Source: Chloranthus sessilifolius
Lineage: Eukaryota; Streptophyta; Magnoliopsida; Chloranthales; Chloranthaceae
Assembly (NCBI GenBank): GCA_021018995.1
Contig: CM037585.1
Coordinates: 121,046,331 to 121,110,330, forward strand
DNA length: 64,000 nt
Reading direction: 5' to 3'
The translations under genes were made by a program, and so were the position numbers. Under the pieces are notes generated by a model. It did not search any database and was not told the DNA's origin. It worked only from the letters and a program-made list of their open reading frames with translations. Shown here one piece after another: positions 45,001-56,943 of the stretch; the stretch's first letter is position 1; each line of letters starts with the position of its first letter.

Positions 45001-45030
45001 TAGTTGTATTTTCCTCATTTTGATCTAGTG
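45001..45030 (-). repeat. CACTA 1 right terminal repeat
   Basis: In reverse complement it starts CACTAGATCAAAATGAGG AAAATAC. TTA follows, matching the TTA left of 26139. The preceding 130 bp contain AACCACT and CTAGTTTAAG words shared with the left end region. Confidence 0.85.
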
Positions 45031-46554
45031 TTACTGCCAAAATGAAATCTAACTTCTCCGGCATAATCCCTATACGTGCTGAGAACATCAGCATAATGAA
45101 AGAATGCGTAGATCCAGGGTCAAGCAGTACTCTCGCTTCAGTCTCACATATATCTTGCTCTTGACGTATGGGAAGAGTACCTTAGTTTATATATCAACAT
45201 ACACGGTCATACATATTATCTAATATATAGCAGTCACCAATATTCCTATATATTTAAAATTTAGTAACACATTAAAAAATATTTAAAATTAATTATATAA
45301 TTAAACTCTCAAAGCTTAATGATACCTTGAATGACATCGTTCGATGTCAAAGCATCCATTGTAGTGACGGCATATGCTCGACCTTGAACAACAGGCCGAG
45401 ATGATCTCTGACTAGGCATTGATCCAGCCCACTCCTTGCTCTCCTTACTCTCCTCTAAGCAGTTCCTAACCCATGTGGCCCATCTTGCCACATCTGAAGC
45501 ATGCCCCTGTCTCTCTCCTGCAGTCCTCTGTCTTGTGTGGCTTCCCACACTTTGCACATGATAGGGCCAAAGTGAAAGATGAGTCCCAAAAAGATCCCTG
45601 CACTACAGAAGCTCTACTAGCAGAAGAACCAGATGATCTGAATAGTCTAGATGATGCAGGTACTACTGGCCTCTGATATGAACTCGGCCCTGCAGATATC
45701 GCTGGTCGAGAGTGAGTAGGGTATCTCGGAGGTCTAGAGAATCTAGCCCTCTTATTTTGCTCAGGGTCCTGAGATTGTCCCTGAAATGACCTCTCTCGAT
45801 TTTACTTATCTCTCCAAGCAAATTGCTTATGGTTTTCCTCCTCTGAAATGAGAGCTTTGGACATAACTGCTGCATATGTCTCCAACTCTCATATGGCCAC
45901 TTCCCTCTGTATATTTGGCCTCAAGCCCAGTTGAAACTTTCGAGCTCGCATCAACTTGGTGGCTACATGTTGTGGAACAAACCTTGACAATCTATCGAAT
46001 TCCGTGCTATACTCGGGCACAGTTATAGCCCCTTGTTTCAACTTGATGAATTTCACCTCCAACTGATGCCTCACTATCTTGGGAAAATATTTGTCGTTGA
46101 AAGTTTCAACGAATTCAGCCCATGTCCAAGGGACATTGGGAAGTTCTTGCTTTCGGTGCCTCGATACCGATTTCCACTAAGGCCTCGCTTCCCCATCAAG
46201 TTTGAAGGTTGCCCAGCACACCTTCTCCACATCAGTACACTGGAGTACTTCAAACACTTTCTCCAACTCCTCTATCCAACTCTTGGCTTCAATAGGGCTT
46301 GTTTGACCCGAGAAATTAGGAGGTCTTATTCTCCTAAACTCGTAAAACCGCAGGTTTGGTGAGGTGGCCTAGCTGCTTATTGATTCAAAGCAGCAGCCTG
46401 CTGAGCGACGTTGGCAGCCAAAGCTTCCAACACCTACTCCATTCTACCATCACTACTTCTCCAACATCCTCTAGGTCCCATCGGAATAGCATTCTCATCC
46501 GATAGGAATCCCAATCCCCTAGATGTACCAGTAACATCAGGAATCTCTTGCACA
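45031..46554 (-). mobile_element. Gypsy 2: protease start and gag piece
   Basis: It continues gypsy 2 between CACTA 1 and CACTA 2. Visible are the protease active-site region near 45105-45125, a gag C-terminal part with NDVIQGIIKL, a decayed zinc-knuckle region (about 45440-45560) and capsid residues FIKLKQGAITVPEYSTEFDR and ARKFQLGLRPNIQ. The order matches gypsy 1 gag (17988-19302). Many breaks. Confidence 0.85.
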
Positions 46555-46870
46555 CACTACATGAAAATGAGGAAAAAATAACACCCGATAACCATTGTTT
46601 TTGAAAATAACGATAGTTATTAACCGTCGAGTGGGCTGTCATAAAAAATGTCGTAGTATTTGTTAATGACGTATTGTAGTTGTCGTTTATTTCATTTGAC
46701 AACAACTGCTTTTAGCTATCCATTAGAAATGACAGTTTGTGGCCATTATTTTAAGTGTCGTTTTTCAAAAGTAAAATGACATCTTTTCATTATAATCGAC
46801 ATATTATAGCTGTCATTGTTTTCGAGTGTAAAGGAAAAATGACGGTCTTGAGCAATCGCATTTTTGGGTA
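46555..46870. repeat. CACTA 2 left terminal and subterminal region
   Basis: After the terminal repeat, words of the type TGTCGTT, TGACGAT and AATGACAG recur in both directions through about 300 bp. The right end (58210-58359) shows ACGACTG, AATGACGG and CCGTCGTTT words of the same kind. Confidence 0.65.
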
Positions 46871-47209
46871 TTTTTTTTTTATATTTAAATTTTATGAAAA
46901 GACGTATATATAACATCATTCTGTCAAATTTTATCTAAAAAAATTAAATTGATAATCATTACAATCCACAAATTTACCCATTATTCATAAGAAAATTCAT
47001 ATATTTAAATAATTACATAAAACATTATATTCATAACCCTTAATTATAACTTTCAAAGTTGACATATGTAGTCATTAAATTTAAAAAAAATATATATCAA
47101 TCATCCAAACCTATCAACATGACCATAGCCAAATATGTCCAAATAAAAATTACACCTAATTAATCATATAAAAATTAGAAGCCCCTTTGGCCAGGAGATT
47201 ATATCGCCA
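46871..47209. other. CACTA 2 stretch left of the T2 solo LTR
   Basis: AT-rich, no gene of its own. The last 40 bp (GCCCCTTTGGCCAGGAG) join across the T2 insert to transposase sequence at 49456, as shown by the matching stretch at 31970-32040 in CACTA 1. Confidence 0.55.
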
Positions 47210-49450
47210 TGTAACAACCCCAAATTTTCGGAACCGTACAAGCCATATGCCACGCACGTGTATGTGTGGTTCACAAGGAAACCTGGGTCAACATATACAC
47301 ACGGTGTGTATATGTGTGTAACATATTATATTTTTCCCTTCCTTTCACTATATAAGTGAAAGTGGAGAGAAGGCCCTCCCCTACGTAATATAATTTTAAC
47401 CTAAATAGAGAGGAGGAAAATAGAGAAAGAGAAAGGAGAGTCTTGTAGAGAAGAAAGGCTAAGGCCTTGTTGGAGTGTAAACCGGTGGAAGACCTGGAGA
47501 GAAGGTCGGACCAGAAACGTAGAGATCTCTTCGAAGTAACAGGGATTCGAACATGAGATCGAGCCGATTACGAGATCCGCCAATTTAGGTAAGAGATAAT
47601 GCTTGAGAAGTGCTTAGGTATGTCTTAATGATAACCTACAATGTTTTGGGCAATGGCCGATTAATTATATTTAAGATTTAAGGAAATAGGATAGATTTAT
47701 TGAAGAATCATGGAGTGAAGGTTTAGCTCCTCGCCGAAGCGATCTAAACGCCTTCGCCGGGGGGACAGAATATATACCTGAGAATAGTACGTTCTGGGCT
47801 TGCTCGAGCGAGACCCATATAGAAGGAATAAGCTCGCTCGAGCGAGGTATCACTTTAGGCCGCAGACACCTCGCTTTAACCGCTCGAGCGAGGATAAGAG
47901 GCCGCTCGAGCGAGGCTTGGCAACCGCTCGAGCGAGGTTAAGAGGTCGCTCGAGCGAGGCTAAGCAACCGCTCGAGCGAGGTACCAAAACTAAAATTAAA
48001 TTCTTTTATGTACACAAATATACCTCATGTGAACTATGCGCTCTAGGAGTGCTAGTGACCACTGATGACCATTCTAAGGCATGTCCTTTCGCATGAAATG
48101 TAGATTGACATGAGATCAGTACGTGTCATCACTACGAGAAGGGATCACTGGGTTCTGCCTTGAGGTAGGGAACCTAATCGAAACATGTACATTGTTCAAT
48201 TTCTCATATGTGTGATACAGATCTAATTGCTAAACTAAGTATCTAATCATGTCACATAAATAAAGCGTGCGTGTGTAGACTTCAAAAAATGAAGCCAGAG
48301 GTCCCAAGGGGACGCAAAAACCACAAGGTAAATACCTATATGACACGAGATATCAGTAGCATCCCAGGGGTGCAGATGAGAATCAGTGGGAAAAAGAAAG
48401 TAAGGTGATAAGGCCTAATATATTAAAAATTAACACAATCACGGTGAATAACTATATGTAAAGCACACTTGATATTTTTGTTATTTAAGGTTTGTTTAGA
48501 ATACCCCACCGACGTGGCGGGATACCCACGACTGACTCGGCAGGATATCCGTGACCGGTACGGCGGTTAATCCGTATACAGTAGCACATCCCAGGGATGT
48601 AGATTTAAGAGTAGACCCCGCCACCTATGTGAAAGGGGCTTGGGCAGTATTCCCAGGGAATACAAATTTAATAACTGTCTGGTTAGACGACGATGGTGGG
48701 TACTCCATCGGGGCTCGATGCTATATTGTTCGGGAAATATTTAAGTTAAAGAGTTAAGTTATTAGGCCGAATTCACAACTAAACGAGTAAGATGAGAAAG
48801 AACAAAACCATGCAAAGTAGTCGTATTCATCTTTCCCTTTAGTTATTTCGATTGTCCTTCCAGATAGTAACAGCAGATAAACTGTATTTTTCTTTTACTG
48901 CACAGCATATATGTCAGAATTAATCTATATGTTCTTTACGTTTCTCTACTGAGCTAGGATGTAGCTCACCCCTTAGACTATACGTCGCAGGTGCAACACT
49001 CGCGGCAACACAGGCTTCAAGAGACGTTGATCCAAAAGGTTCGGAATTCGCAGACGGAGAAGAGTTAGAACCTCCTCCTGAGGAATTCTTTTAGAAGTTC
49101 TTTACGTTTAGAAGTGGTGAGTAGGGAGTACTCGTGGCTTGGAATGTCAAGTCCTTTCTTTTAAATGTAATCAAATACTATACTTTCCTTTTGACGAACC
49201 ATCGGGGGTGATATGATTGTCACCAATGGCTCAGGACAGTTCCTTTGCTCATGAATTGGCATGAGACCGGAACTGTCTGTTGGTTGCTAGAGTTTGATGA
49301 AACACGGAGACTTACTTACTTCAAAGCTTTGGTATTTTGAATTGTTGGCTTTTACTTGTTACTTGATGTTCCGCATAGATATAAGGTGCATGAGCTCGAG
49401 GGTCGTGCTGATGGCACAAATTTCGAAGTGACGAAATTTGGGCTGTCACA
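47210..49450 (+). mobile_element. Solo LTR, family T2, in CACTA 2
   Basis: This is a + strand LTR of 2241 bp, from TGTAACAACCCC to GGGCTGTCACA, flanked by the exact 5-bp duplication CGCCA (47205-47209 and 49451-49455). It interrupts the transposase remnant of CACTA 2. It holds the CTCGCTCGAGCGAG array and the hairpin at 49196-49233. A block at 48505-48565 is shared with T1 and T4. Confidence 0.92.
47797..47985. repeat. CTCGCTCGAGCGAG palindrome array in T2
   Basis: About eight copies of GCTCGAGCGAG, most as part of the perfect palindrome CTCGCTCGAGCGAG or CCGCTCGAGCGAGG. It lies about 590-775 bp from the 5' end of the LTR. The same palindrome is used in the T6 LTRs of gypsy 1. Confidence 0.9.
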
Positions 49451-51310
49451 CGCCAAGTGTAATATCTGCTAATGTCCCTTCAGTTGCATACAGCTCTGCA
49501 TCGAGATCATAAATGGCATCTACGATGATGCTATATGATTCTGTTGATATTGTGGTCTCTCTACTAATCCGTCCCAGTGCAACAATTTTGTTCTTGAAGT
49601 TCTTTATTAAGCAGTGCGTGGATGATTGGTTTATCGGTGAATCAAGAAGAACTGATGAATTTCGTTGTGCCTACAAAAAATTAGGAAAAGAATGTAACTA
49701 CTTCATATTGAGAATTTATGATTTTGAAAAAAAAATGGGATAAAGAATTCAAATTGGTACCTGAGAAGAACCTGAATCCGAAATATTTGTCCCCTAAGAA
49801 AGAAGTTGATCTGGTAGTGCATCTCTTGTTTTTTCCTCAAGGATCTTGTGTGCCTTACGCTCTTCATCAAATTGTTGTATAATTATATCATACTTCGATT
49901 CAGTGCTTTCACGTGTTTTCTTCTCCCGTTGAGCATTCTCTCTAGAAGGCACAGATGCTTGTATAGTGGTTTTAGATACACCTTACCCATACCGCGAACA
50001 CAACCCCTTCCATCACAGCCACAAACCTGAGAAAAAAAATTTTTGAAGTATAATTTTTCTAAAAAAAAAAAATGAACAAAAGGGGAGAGGAGAGCATCAT
50101 TTACATTAACAACAGGATCATTATCTAAATCCTTTTCCCCTAGAAGGGGATCGCTCAAAATGATTCTCCTAATATCATCCTGCGAGCAAAGAATAAATAA
50201 TAATTAAATATTTCAGTACTAAAACTTTCATTTAAGATAAACTAAAATTAATAGTCTCACTAGTCGATTGCTCATAGTGGGAAAAGGGCAAGTCCCATCT
50301 TTCTTGGTGTGAGAGGCTATATATATTTCTGTTCTCGTAATTGTACCATTAGGATTCTATTTTTTCTGTATAATAGAAATTACATAAAAAAATTAATATT
50401 TCAATTAATTAGATGGAAATAGAAATATTGGCTAGATGTTATCAACTCCTCTATTTATATATTTTTATTTTTATATAAATATATAAATATTAGAATTAAA
50501 TGTTTCCAACTCCTCTGCCGTGTTAGCTGCTTCTCGCCTACCAGTGGTGTGTGAATTTTTTATCTTTTTCCTAGAAGACTTTACTTTTTATTTTGTTGAA
50601 CAGATATCAACGAAAGCTTCCCAATCATCTTTCTTTACACGATCTGATATATTAGCTTTTCGTTCTATATTTGTCTGATATTTATCAAAGTGCTTGCGAA
50701 TGTCATATTTCCACTGTTTCCAAGAGGTATTAGCTTTTAACAAGATCATGCTTTTGTGAATCACTGAAACATCATATGTCCCCTATGATAAGAAAAAAAT
50801 AATATTAATTCAAATGTCCTCTATGATAAGAAAAAAAAATATTAATTCAAAAATATTACTTGAACAACCAAATTAATTCTAATTGATTTACTTCTACTCA
50901 CTAAGACGCCTCTCCATATTTGATCTTTAACAAGAATGGGTACATCATGTCAAGTATTATATGTTGGTGTACAATATGCTCTTGCCAGTTTGCCTACAAA
51001 TGTGGAGAATTTTGATGAACCTTCTCCAATAGGTTGCCCATATTCGTTGAAACGTAGTGATTTTTTATGGACACCAAAATGAATAAAATTTTGTTAGTAA
51101 GCCATTAATAATCATTATTTACAAAAATATAATTAAGCAAACTAACCAATATTTTGAGTTTCCCTTTCTTCAGACCTATTCGCTTGCGTATTGATTTGTT
51201 CGAACCCATTTGGTCGTGATCCAGCCCCATTTGATGGAGATTCAGACCCACTTGTTTGAAATCCACCCCACTTGAATGAGAATTGAATTGTGCCATCAAT
51301 TCTTTGCTAA
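49451..51310 (-). pseudogene. CACTA 2 Transposase_24-like remnants
   Basis: On the - strand several pieces match the CACTA 1 region 31970-33490 in order. There is a C-terminal piece at 49456-49640, a charged helical piece at about 49850-49960, a middle piece at 50490-50760 with HTTGRREAANTAEE-like residues, and a piece at 50920-51060 with FNEYGQPIGEGSSKFSTFVG. All are damaged by stops and shifts. No TNP2 or DUF4218 sequence is found beyond 51310. Confidence 0.75.
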
Positions 51311-51361
51311 AAATCAACAAACCTGTAAATACTAGTCATAATCGAGAATTATTTAAATCAT

Positions 51362-51434
51362 GGTGCCCGTGGAACGCGATCTAGCGTCGAAACCACTCCT
51401 CGGGCAATGGGTTCAAAACCCATCTTTACTGTCA
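51362..51434 (+). other. tRNA-like promoter boxes, possible SINE or pseudo-tRNA
   Basis: TGGTGCCCGTGG (weak A box) is followed about 40 bp later by ATGGGTTCAAAACCCAT, which has a perfect 5-bp stem, a TTCAAAA loop and a good B-box core. No acceptor stem or complete cloverleaf can be formed with confidence. It could be the head of a SINE. Confidence 0.25.
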
Positions 51435-51649
51435 TAACAAGAAAAAGATGTTCAATAGTTCAACCCAAAATTTCCATGAAAATGCTTAAAATACTGATGG
51501 AATCCACAACTTGTTTTCCGACATTAATCAACAAGAATTAAAATAACATGCCTAAGAAAATTACAGAGAAGAGAAGGATAAAACTAATCTTTCTTTTTAA
51601 TTAACACTGTAAAAGTAATAGCAGTGCTCTTTCATTAACATCTCAAGAA

Positions 51650-51840
51650 AAAATCAATGAAGCTGTTGTGGAGCTTATGAACTCACAAGTGGAGAGTAAA
51701 TTGAAGAAATGATTTCAAACCTTTGTGTACTAACACCTAATCAAATTATTTTGGATTCAAAAGTAAAAGAAATAATTTTATCTACTAATAGTGGCCATAT
51801 TGGTGTATTACCAACTCACACCCCCACAATTGAATCTAAT
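51650..51840 (+). pseudogene. Plastid-derived atpB-atpE junction fragment
   Basis: The sequence reads AGTAAATTGAAGAAATGA, the overlap of plastid atpB (its last codons) with the atpE start. It continues with [20 protein letters not shown] and [15 protein letters not shown], the N-terminus of the ATP synthase epsilon subunit. Before 51650 a few more atpB-like codons (VESKLKK) can be seen. Similarity ends near 51840. It is a short old plastid DNA insert within CACTA 2, not a functional gene. Scattered changes relative to the usual plastid sequence fit an old transfer. Confidence 0.88.
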
Positions 51841-53253
51841 CTTATTCGTGAATTTTCACATATCACAAAGAGCAGTCTCATGCCTAATCTAAGTTTGGAA
51901 TGGATCATAGCTCTAAGAAAAAATAAAAAAATAAAATAAAATGTGGCACCATGTATGCTCATTTTAGCTGCTCATTTTAAAGGCATTTGATAGTTTTAAA
52001 TCATATATTAGAGATTGTTTTAAAAAACAATCTTTAACCCCCAAATCTTTACATTGGGTCCTCCTTAGTGCTATATGACATTTATGATAAAAAAAAGTGT
52101 CATGTGTTCAAGATTAGTTATCCATTCCAAATCTAAATTGAGAACATGTGGTAATTGAAAGGATTGAAAATGTTTTTTCTTAAAAAAAACAGATAAAAAA
52201 AATCCAGGATTCTGACCCATGCATGCACAGACGTGCACCTAATAAGAACTCTTTGTAATAAACCCACCCGTTTTCTGTCATGGGTACTGGGGTATAAATA
52301 AGCCTACTGGCCAATTCTGCAAAGCCTTAAATGGATTTGAGCTTGATTGCTTATTAGGATTTGACTTTCTCTTTATCATCAACAGATGAGATGCAATCGT
52401 TGACCTGAATCCTGAAACTGAACCGAAAGCTGAGCGAACCCAAACCCATCCGAAAACCGATTTAGACTGACCCGAACCGAACCAATTACATTTCGATTTC
52501 AGTTTAGGGTGGCTAAAAGCGAAAACCGAGGGGATATGATGAGCAAACCAAAAAAATGGAGAAAATACATTAAAATTAGTAAAAATACAGAAACCTAAAA
52601 TATTTCATTTAAAAAACTATATACTGAACCAAACCGAAAATCGAAAAAATGGGAATAGCAAGCAAAGGTCAAGCTTCAAATTGAAGCACTCAAAGCAGGG
52701 ATAAGCAGCCCATAAATGTTTATATTTCTTGGTAATACTGATATGTATACATTTGTGACTATTAAACAGAGATACCCTAAACAATGTAATTTTAGCGATA
52801 CCCAACAGTGTAGCAGCCCACAAATTAATAAACTATCTCTACAAGGGGAAATTTGATATGATATCTTTGTGTATAGAATTTTCCCTATTACAAAAATTTG
52901 TTGCGTACAATTTTGATGACATGGATTCCCGCAATAGGTAGAGGCTCTACACAAGATAGCCCCTTGCTATAGATATGTGGCAATAATTCTCAGGAGGTCA
53001 GGTTTCATTAATAATTCAAAAAAAAAACAGACAAGGCAACTAGGTAAGACTTAAGATGACCCTCACGCAATACTCAATGATGTAATATCATGAACTATCA
53101 TACTTCTGAACAACTAGGGTCATGCACGTAATCAAAATCCATACTCAGGTAAGGTTTCAGTTGTGAGTTCGATTCATAAAGCACAATTCATATCTTCGCT
53201 ACCCCCATGCTTAGAAGCAGAAATTTGAGAACAATACTGACACTAGTAAATCT
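51841..53253. other. CACTA 2 stretch without a gene
   Basis: No credible coding region. 52385-52660 contains repeated AACCGA/CCCGAACCGAACC-like words. The frames at 52617-52954 show no domain. Confidence 0.4.
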
Positions 53254-53591
53254 TTATGGTCCACCCTGTAAACAGTAACAGGATATAGTACCAACTATTT
53301 CCATGTAGATGAAAGGCATAGAAGTCAACCCTTGAGGGAAATAGTGTAAAAAAAATATAACAAAATAAATTATATGCACCTGATTTGGCATAGTGGCTAG
53401 CGTTGACTTGGCTAGAATCATCCTACCACCATTACTAGTCATCATGCTTTTCCAAACCACCAATCTTTTCTCAAACCGATTCATCACAGGGTCCCAATGT
53501 TTAGATTTCGGTTTTCCAGTTCCAAATAGGAGTCTCAAACCTAATTTAATTACGTATGAAAGTAATTTAGAGGGTGCTCATCAAGCGTTAC
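53254..53591 (-). pseudogene. LINE (L1-type) reverse transcriptase C-terminal fragment
   Basis: The - strand encodes GTGKPKSKHWDPVMNRFEKR then LVVWKSMMTSNGGRMILAKS and TLATMPNQV. This is the segment after the polymerase core of plant L1-type LINEs, where LSxGGRxxLxKSVL is conserved. The match fades at about 53340. It is cut on the right by the T3 solo LTR at 53592. Confidence 0.85.
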
Positions 53592-54899
53592 TGTGACGAC
53601 CCAACTTTTCTAATCCCTAAGGTATAGGAAATGCCGGTTCATCAACTTATTGATTTCTCAATAAGCTGTAATAAACAGAAGCCGACAACATAACCAAGAA
53701 CTAAAAACAGAGGCAAAGCATAGAGTAAGCAAAGACAAAAACTTTACAGAACAATTTATCACCCTGAGGAACCTGGAAGAACCACCGGTGATGGCTAATC
53801 CAACACCTAAAATAGTGGTTCCTAATAATGGTTCCTCGAGTGATATCAAAAGACAAAACAATGGCCTAGGGCCCAATATTCAAGAATAATTCTAAACAAA
53901 AGTATCAAAAAGATAATCTAGGAATCAAGGGAAAAACTCCTCTGCAGGCGTATCCAATTCCTCCTCAGGAATATAATCGGAGTCCTCCAGATCCTCAGAT
54001 CCTAGGTCAATCTCAGCACCTGTGACATATAGTCGAGGGTGAGCTAACAACAAAGTCCAATAGAGGAACATGTCTATTTGCATTTCATTATAAGTAAAGG
54101 TTTTCAAAGATAGAAATCGAATCAAATATAGTTTTCAAAAGATGCCTTGCAAACTAAATCTCCAGTTCTAATCATGAGGTCAAAACTAATAACATTCCTT
54201 TGATGTGTTCAAAAACTTCTGAATTAGCATGCTTCTTGTCTTAAATTTATAACTTAATTTTATCTCTAAAATTACATATAACATGAGAGCGGACTACGTT
54301 ACCGATGGGAAACCCTATTGACCATCGTCGTTCATGAACCCATTTTCTAAAGAGCAACAAGCCCCTACGCTATGAGGAAAACTTGCGCCAAAACAAACAC
54401 TATCAACACGGTTGGTAGAATCTAGGGTTTCGTTCGTATGTACCTCAAATCGAATGTAAATGCTAACTTATATCAAAGTTTGTATACATAACATATTTAC
54501 TGATTTTTCGGAGTTCTGATTCGATGTTCACATTCAAAAATAACTGAGGTTCTGAAGTTCTGACGTTCAATCTGAGTTCTTAATCATAACAAAGTTTTCC
54601 AATTTCTGATTTGTGTCATAATTCAAGGTTCTTATTCATGCTGTGTTAAACAATTATTCAAAATTTATGCTCCTTATCAAACAGTCCATACTTATAATAG
54701 AATGCAAATAAAGCATAAGGTTCCCCTACCTCAACAAAGATGGTTCCAAAATAAGCAAAAACAGTCCTCACAAAGGACTCTCAAATTCAAAACCTACAAA
54801 GATTAACACTTACAGTGTTAATATAGGACCAAAAGTCAAACCCGAAAGCTTGTCAAGAAAAATTTCGACAAAAATTCAAAGGTCTGAAACAGGGCAAAA

Positions 54900-55056
54900 T
54901 TCGACCATCGAATTCAAATTCGATGGTCAGATTTGAAATTCGATGGTCGAATTCAAATTCGACCCTCGAATTTCAAAAATTGCACCAGGCACTAAAATCT
55001 CCAATTCGACCCTCGATTTTCAATTCGATGATCGAATTCCAAATTCGACCCTCGAA
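54900..55056. repeat. TTCGA-NNN-TCGAA quasi-palindrome array in T3
   Basis: TTCGATGGTCGAA and TTCGACCCTCGAA recur at least eight times. The symmetry is TTCGA, three variable bases, TCGAA. It lies about 790-945 bp from the 5' end of the LTR. Confidence 0.88.
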
Positions 55057-55501
55057 TTTTCCCAGGTCTGTGGCTGCTAAATTTTCATCTTCGGACTCTT
55101 TTTCTTTCCCTCAATCACAGTTTCCTTAAACTCATAAAATCAATATAAGCCTATTTTAAGCAAAACTAACAGTAATTAAATTGAGGAGGTTTAAAAGTCT
55201 ACCTCTTGAAGTTCATGCCGTTGATTCCGTTGCACCCAATTCAAGCATCGAAACTAAACTTGAGGTTTGATAGGTCTGGAGCCTCCAATCAATTCATTCT
55301 AATCTTGCTCCCAGAGTAATAGGTCAGATCCACACAGAAATATAATATCCTCTCCCTTAATCTACTCTTTCAATAGCCCAACCCGATCAGAAAATTAATA
55401 CTAAGCTTATCAACGGTTGGGATGGGGAGAGGAATTTACTAACTCACAAGATTTAAGACCAAGGTAAGGAGTCAGGTTGCAAGGTCTAAACTTCCAGTTT
55501 C

Positions 55502-55503
<2 letters not shown>

Positions 55504-55543
<40 letters not shown>
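55504..55543. repeat. GA microsatellite
   Basis: About 19 GA units. The flanking frame that translates as Arg-Glu repeats is an artefact. Confidence 0.95.
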
Positions 55544-55547
<4 letters not shown>

Positions 55548-55846
55548 AAGGCTTCTCCTCCAAGCCTCTCTTTATAATACAAAAGAAAAGAACCAAAAAT
55601 CTAGATTTTTATATTTGCAATCCTATCCACTAAACTTGCAAAAGTTTTCGGTGCTAAACACAAACACCCACCTTATAGCATAAGTCATCGATAACATGAC
55701 TTCCACACATCACTAGACAAAATCCTTTGGCCATTATTCTCATCAAACCCAAAGCTAAACACAAATTCAGAAAAATCCCATAAAAATTTTTGGGCAAGCT
55801 TATCGAGGTAAACAAAAATTAGGCCAAAAATATCAGGGATATTATA

Positions 55847-56400
55847 GTTTTCGAAGAAACGATGAATTACTTTCATACGTAAATAAATCAAGTTTGGGGA
55901 ACCTGTTTGGAATTGGCCCCAAAATATCTTGATCTAGCATCACATTCTTTTTTATTTGGCTCTCAATCCTTATAGGGTTTGCTCTTGTTCTAAAGGAATC
56001 TTTCTTTGCCTTTTTATGATATTCACCATATTTTGACTATTGATAAAAAAAAGTATGCTTGTGAACCATGCATTGACAAGAATGATGATGATAATGATGT
56101 TTGTATTGCATGATGCACTGTGTCAATGTAAAAATTTTGTGTCATGTCCAAACTATACTTGTTTTGCGTTTGTCTCTAAGGCTTTGTTTGGGTATTTTCT
56201 AGGAAGCAAGTGGAAAAGGATTTGTATATTCCGTGGATTCCAACCTGTTTGGTATCCACAAGAAACCAGAGAATCTGGTGTTTGGACACCATAATAACAC
56301 ATCAGAAATAATGATAGAGTACCATATTCAGTGCTCATTCAACGCTCAATAAAAATCAATGGTATATTTATTTCTAATCAGAAATATGTCAAACACCTGA
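55847..56400. other. CACTA 2 stretch right of T3
   Basis: No gene. 56380-56425 contains GATGAGCACCCTCTAAATTACTTTCATA, the reverse complement of 53555-53583 left of T3, so an inverted repeat encloses the T3 insert. 56178-56290 contains words common in small hAT-like elements (TTTGTTTGGGTATT, CCTGTTTGGTAT). Confidence 0.45.
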
Positions 56401-56530
56401 TGAGCACCCTCTAAATTACTTTCATATATATATATATATATATTTAGGTTTAGAGTTCCGTTAAATCCACCCACCTATATATATATATATATATATATAG
56501 GTTTAGAGTTCCATTAAATCCACCCACCAT
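56401..56530. repeat. AT microsatellites with a duplicated flank
   Basis: Two TA runs (about 56406-56441 and 56478-56500) are each followed by TAGGTTTAGAGTTCC and TTAAATCCACCCACC, a direct repeat of about 70 bp. Confidence 0.85.
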
Positions 56531-56880
56531 ATCTTTAAGTTCACCCATGCTGAAACACATTGATTATTTTGAATCGGACGATGGATATTGTTTATCGTCA
56601 CAATCTTTCACACGATGGATCTTGAGAATATGATTGTACCATCAGACGGTTGATTTTTTATTTCATGTGGTATACACCCAAAAAAGTGATTAAAATCAAT
56701 TTTGAGCATGCACGTGATGTTAAGGTCATTTTTTTGAGATGTGTGCCATGAGAAATAAAACACTAACTGTCTGATGGTAGACCCATGATCTCAAGATTCA
56801 TTGTGTGAAAGATTGGGAGGACAAACGATCTCTATCATCTGTTTCAGTGTGGGTGAATGCAAAGATTTAAAGGTCCTCTT
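56530..56880. mobile_element. Foldback (MITE-like) element 1
   Basis: Two halves are imperfect reverse complements: CAATCTTTCACACGATGGATCTTGAGA near 56600 and TCTCAAGATTCATTGTGTGAAAGATTG near 56790-56816. The flanks share GTTCACCC and GGGTGAA words. Long terminal inverted repeats without coding sequence fit a foldback or MITE. Confidence 0.7.
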
Positions 56881-56943
56881 AAGTTTAATTAAATACGTTT
56901 AATGGCACCTACAAACTCTTATTGGGCACCTACGCCCATAATC

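Larger units (their letters stand above)
26139..45030 (-). mobile_element. CACTA 1: En/Spm-type DNA transposon with captured genes
   Basis: The ends are CACTACGTGAAAA at 26139 and, in reverse complement, CACTAGATCAAAATGAGG at 45030. TTA stands on both sides (26136-26138 and 45031-45033), the 3-bp target duplication of CACTA elements. When the element and one TTA are removed, the protease of gypsy 2 reads on directly, matching gypsy 1 at this point. Inside are a transposase gene on the - strand, fragments of HMGB, RRM, CYP59, LHCA and DnaJ genes, a LINE RNase H scrap and a later solo LTR (39255-41917). The 18.9 kb includes that LTR. Coding parts are decayed, so it is probably not autonomous now. 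Confidence 0.88.
53592..55846 (-). mobile_element. Solo LTR, family T3, in CACTA 2
   Basis: This LTR of about 2255 bp, read on the - strand, has left edge TGTGACGACCCAAC. The right edge corresponds to the T3 start TGTAATATCCCTG in reverse complement. It matches the + strand copy at 58828-61033. The flanks GTTAC and GTTTT agree only partly, so the target duplication is worn or one edge is uncertain. It holds the hairpin at 53779-53822 and a TTCGA-type array. Confidence 0.8.

Noticed and set aside
51362-51434. A functional tRNA gene
   Set aside because: Only the T arm is convincing; no acceptor stem or anticodon arm can be drawn.
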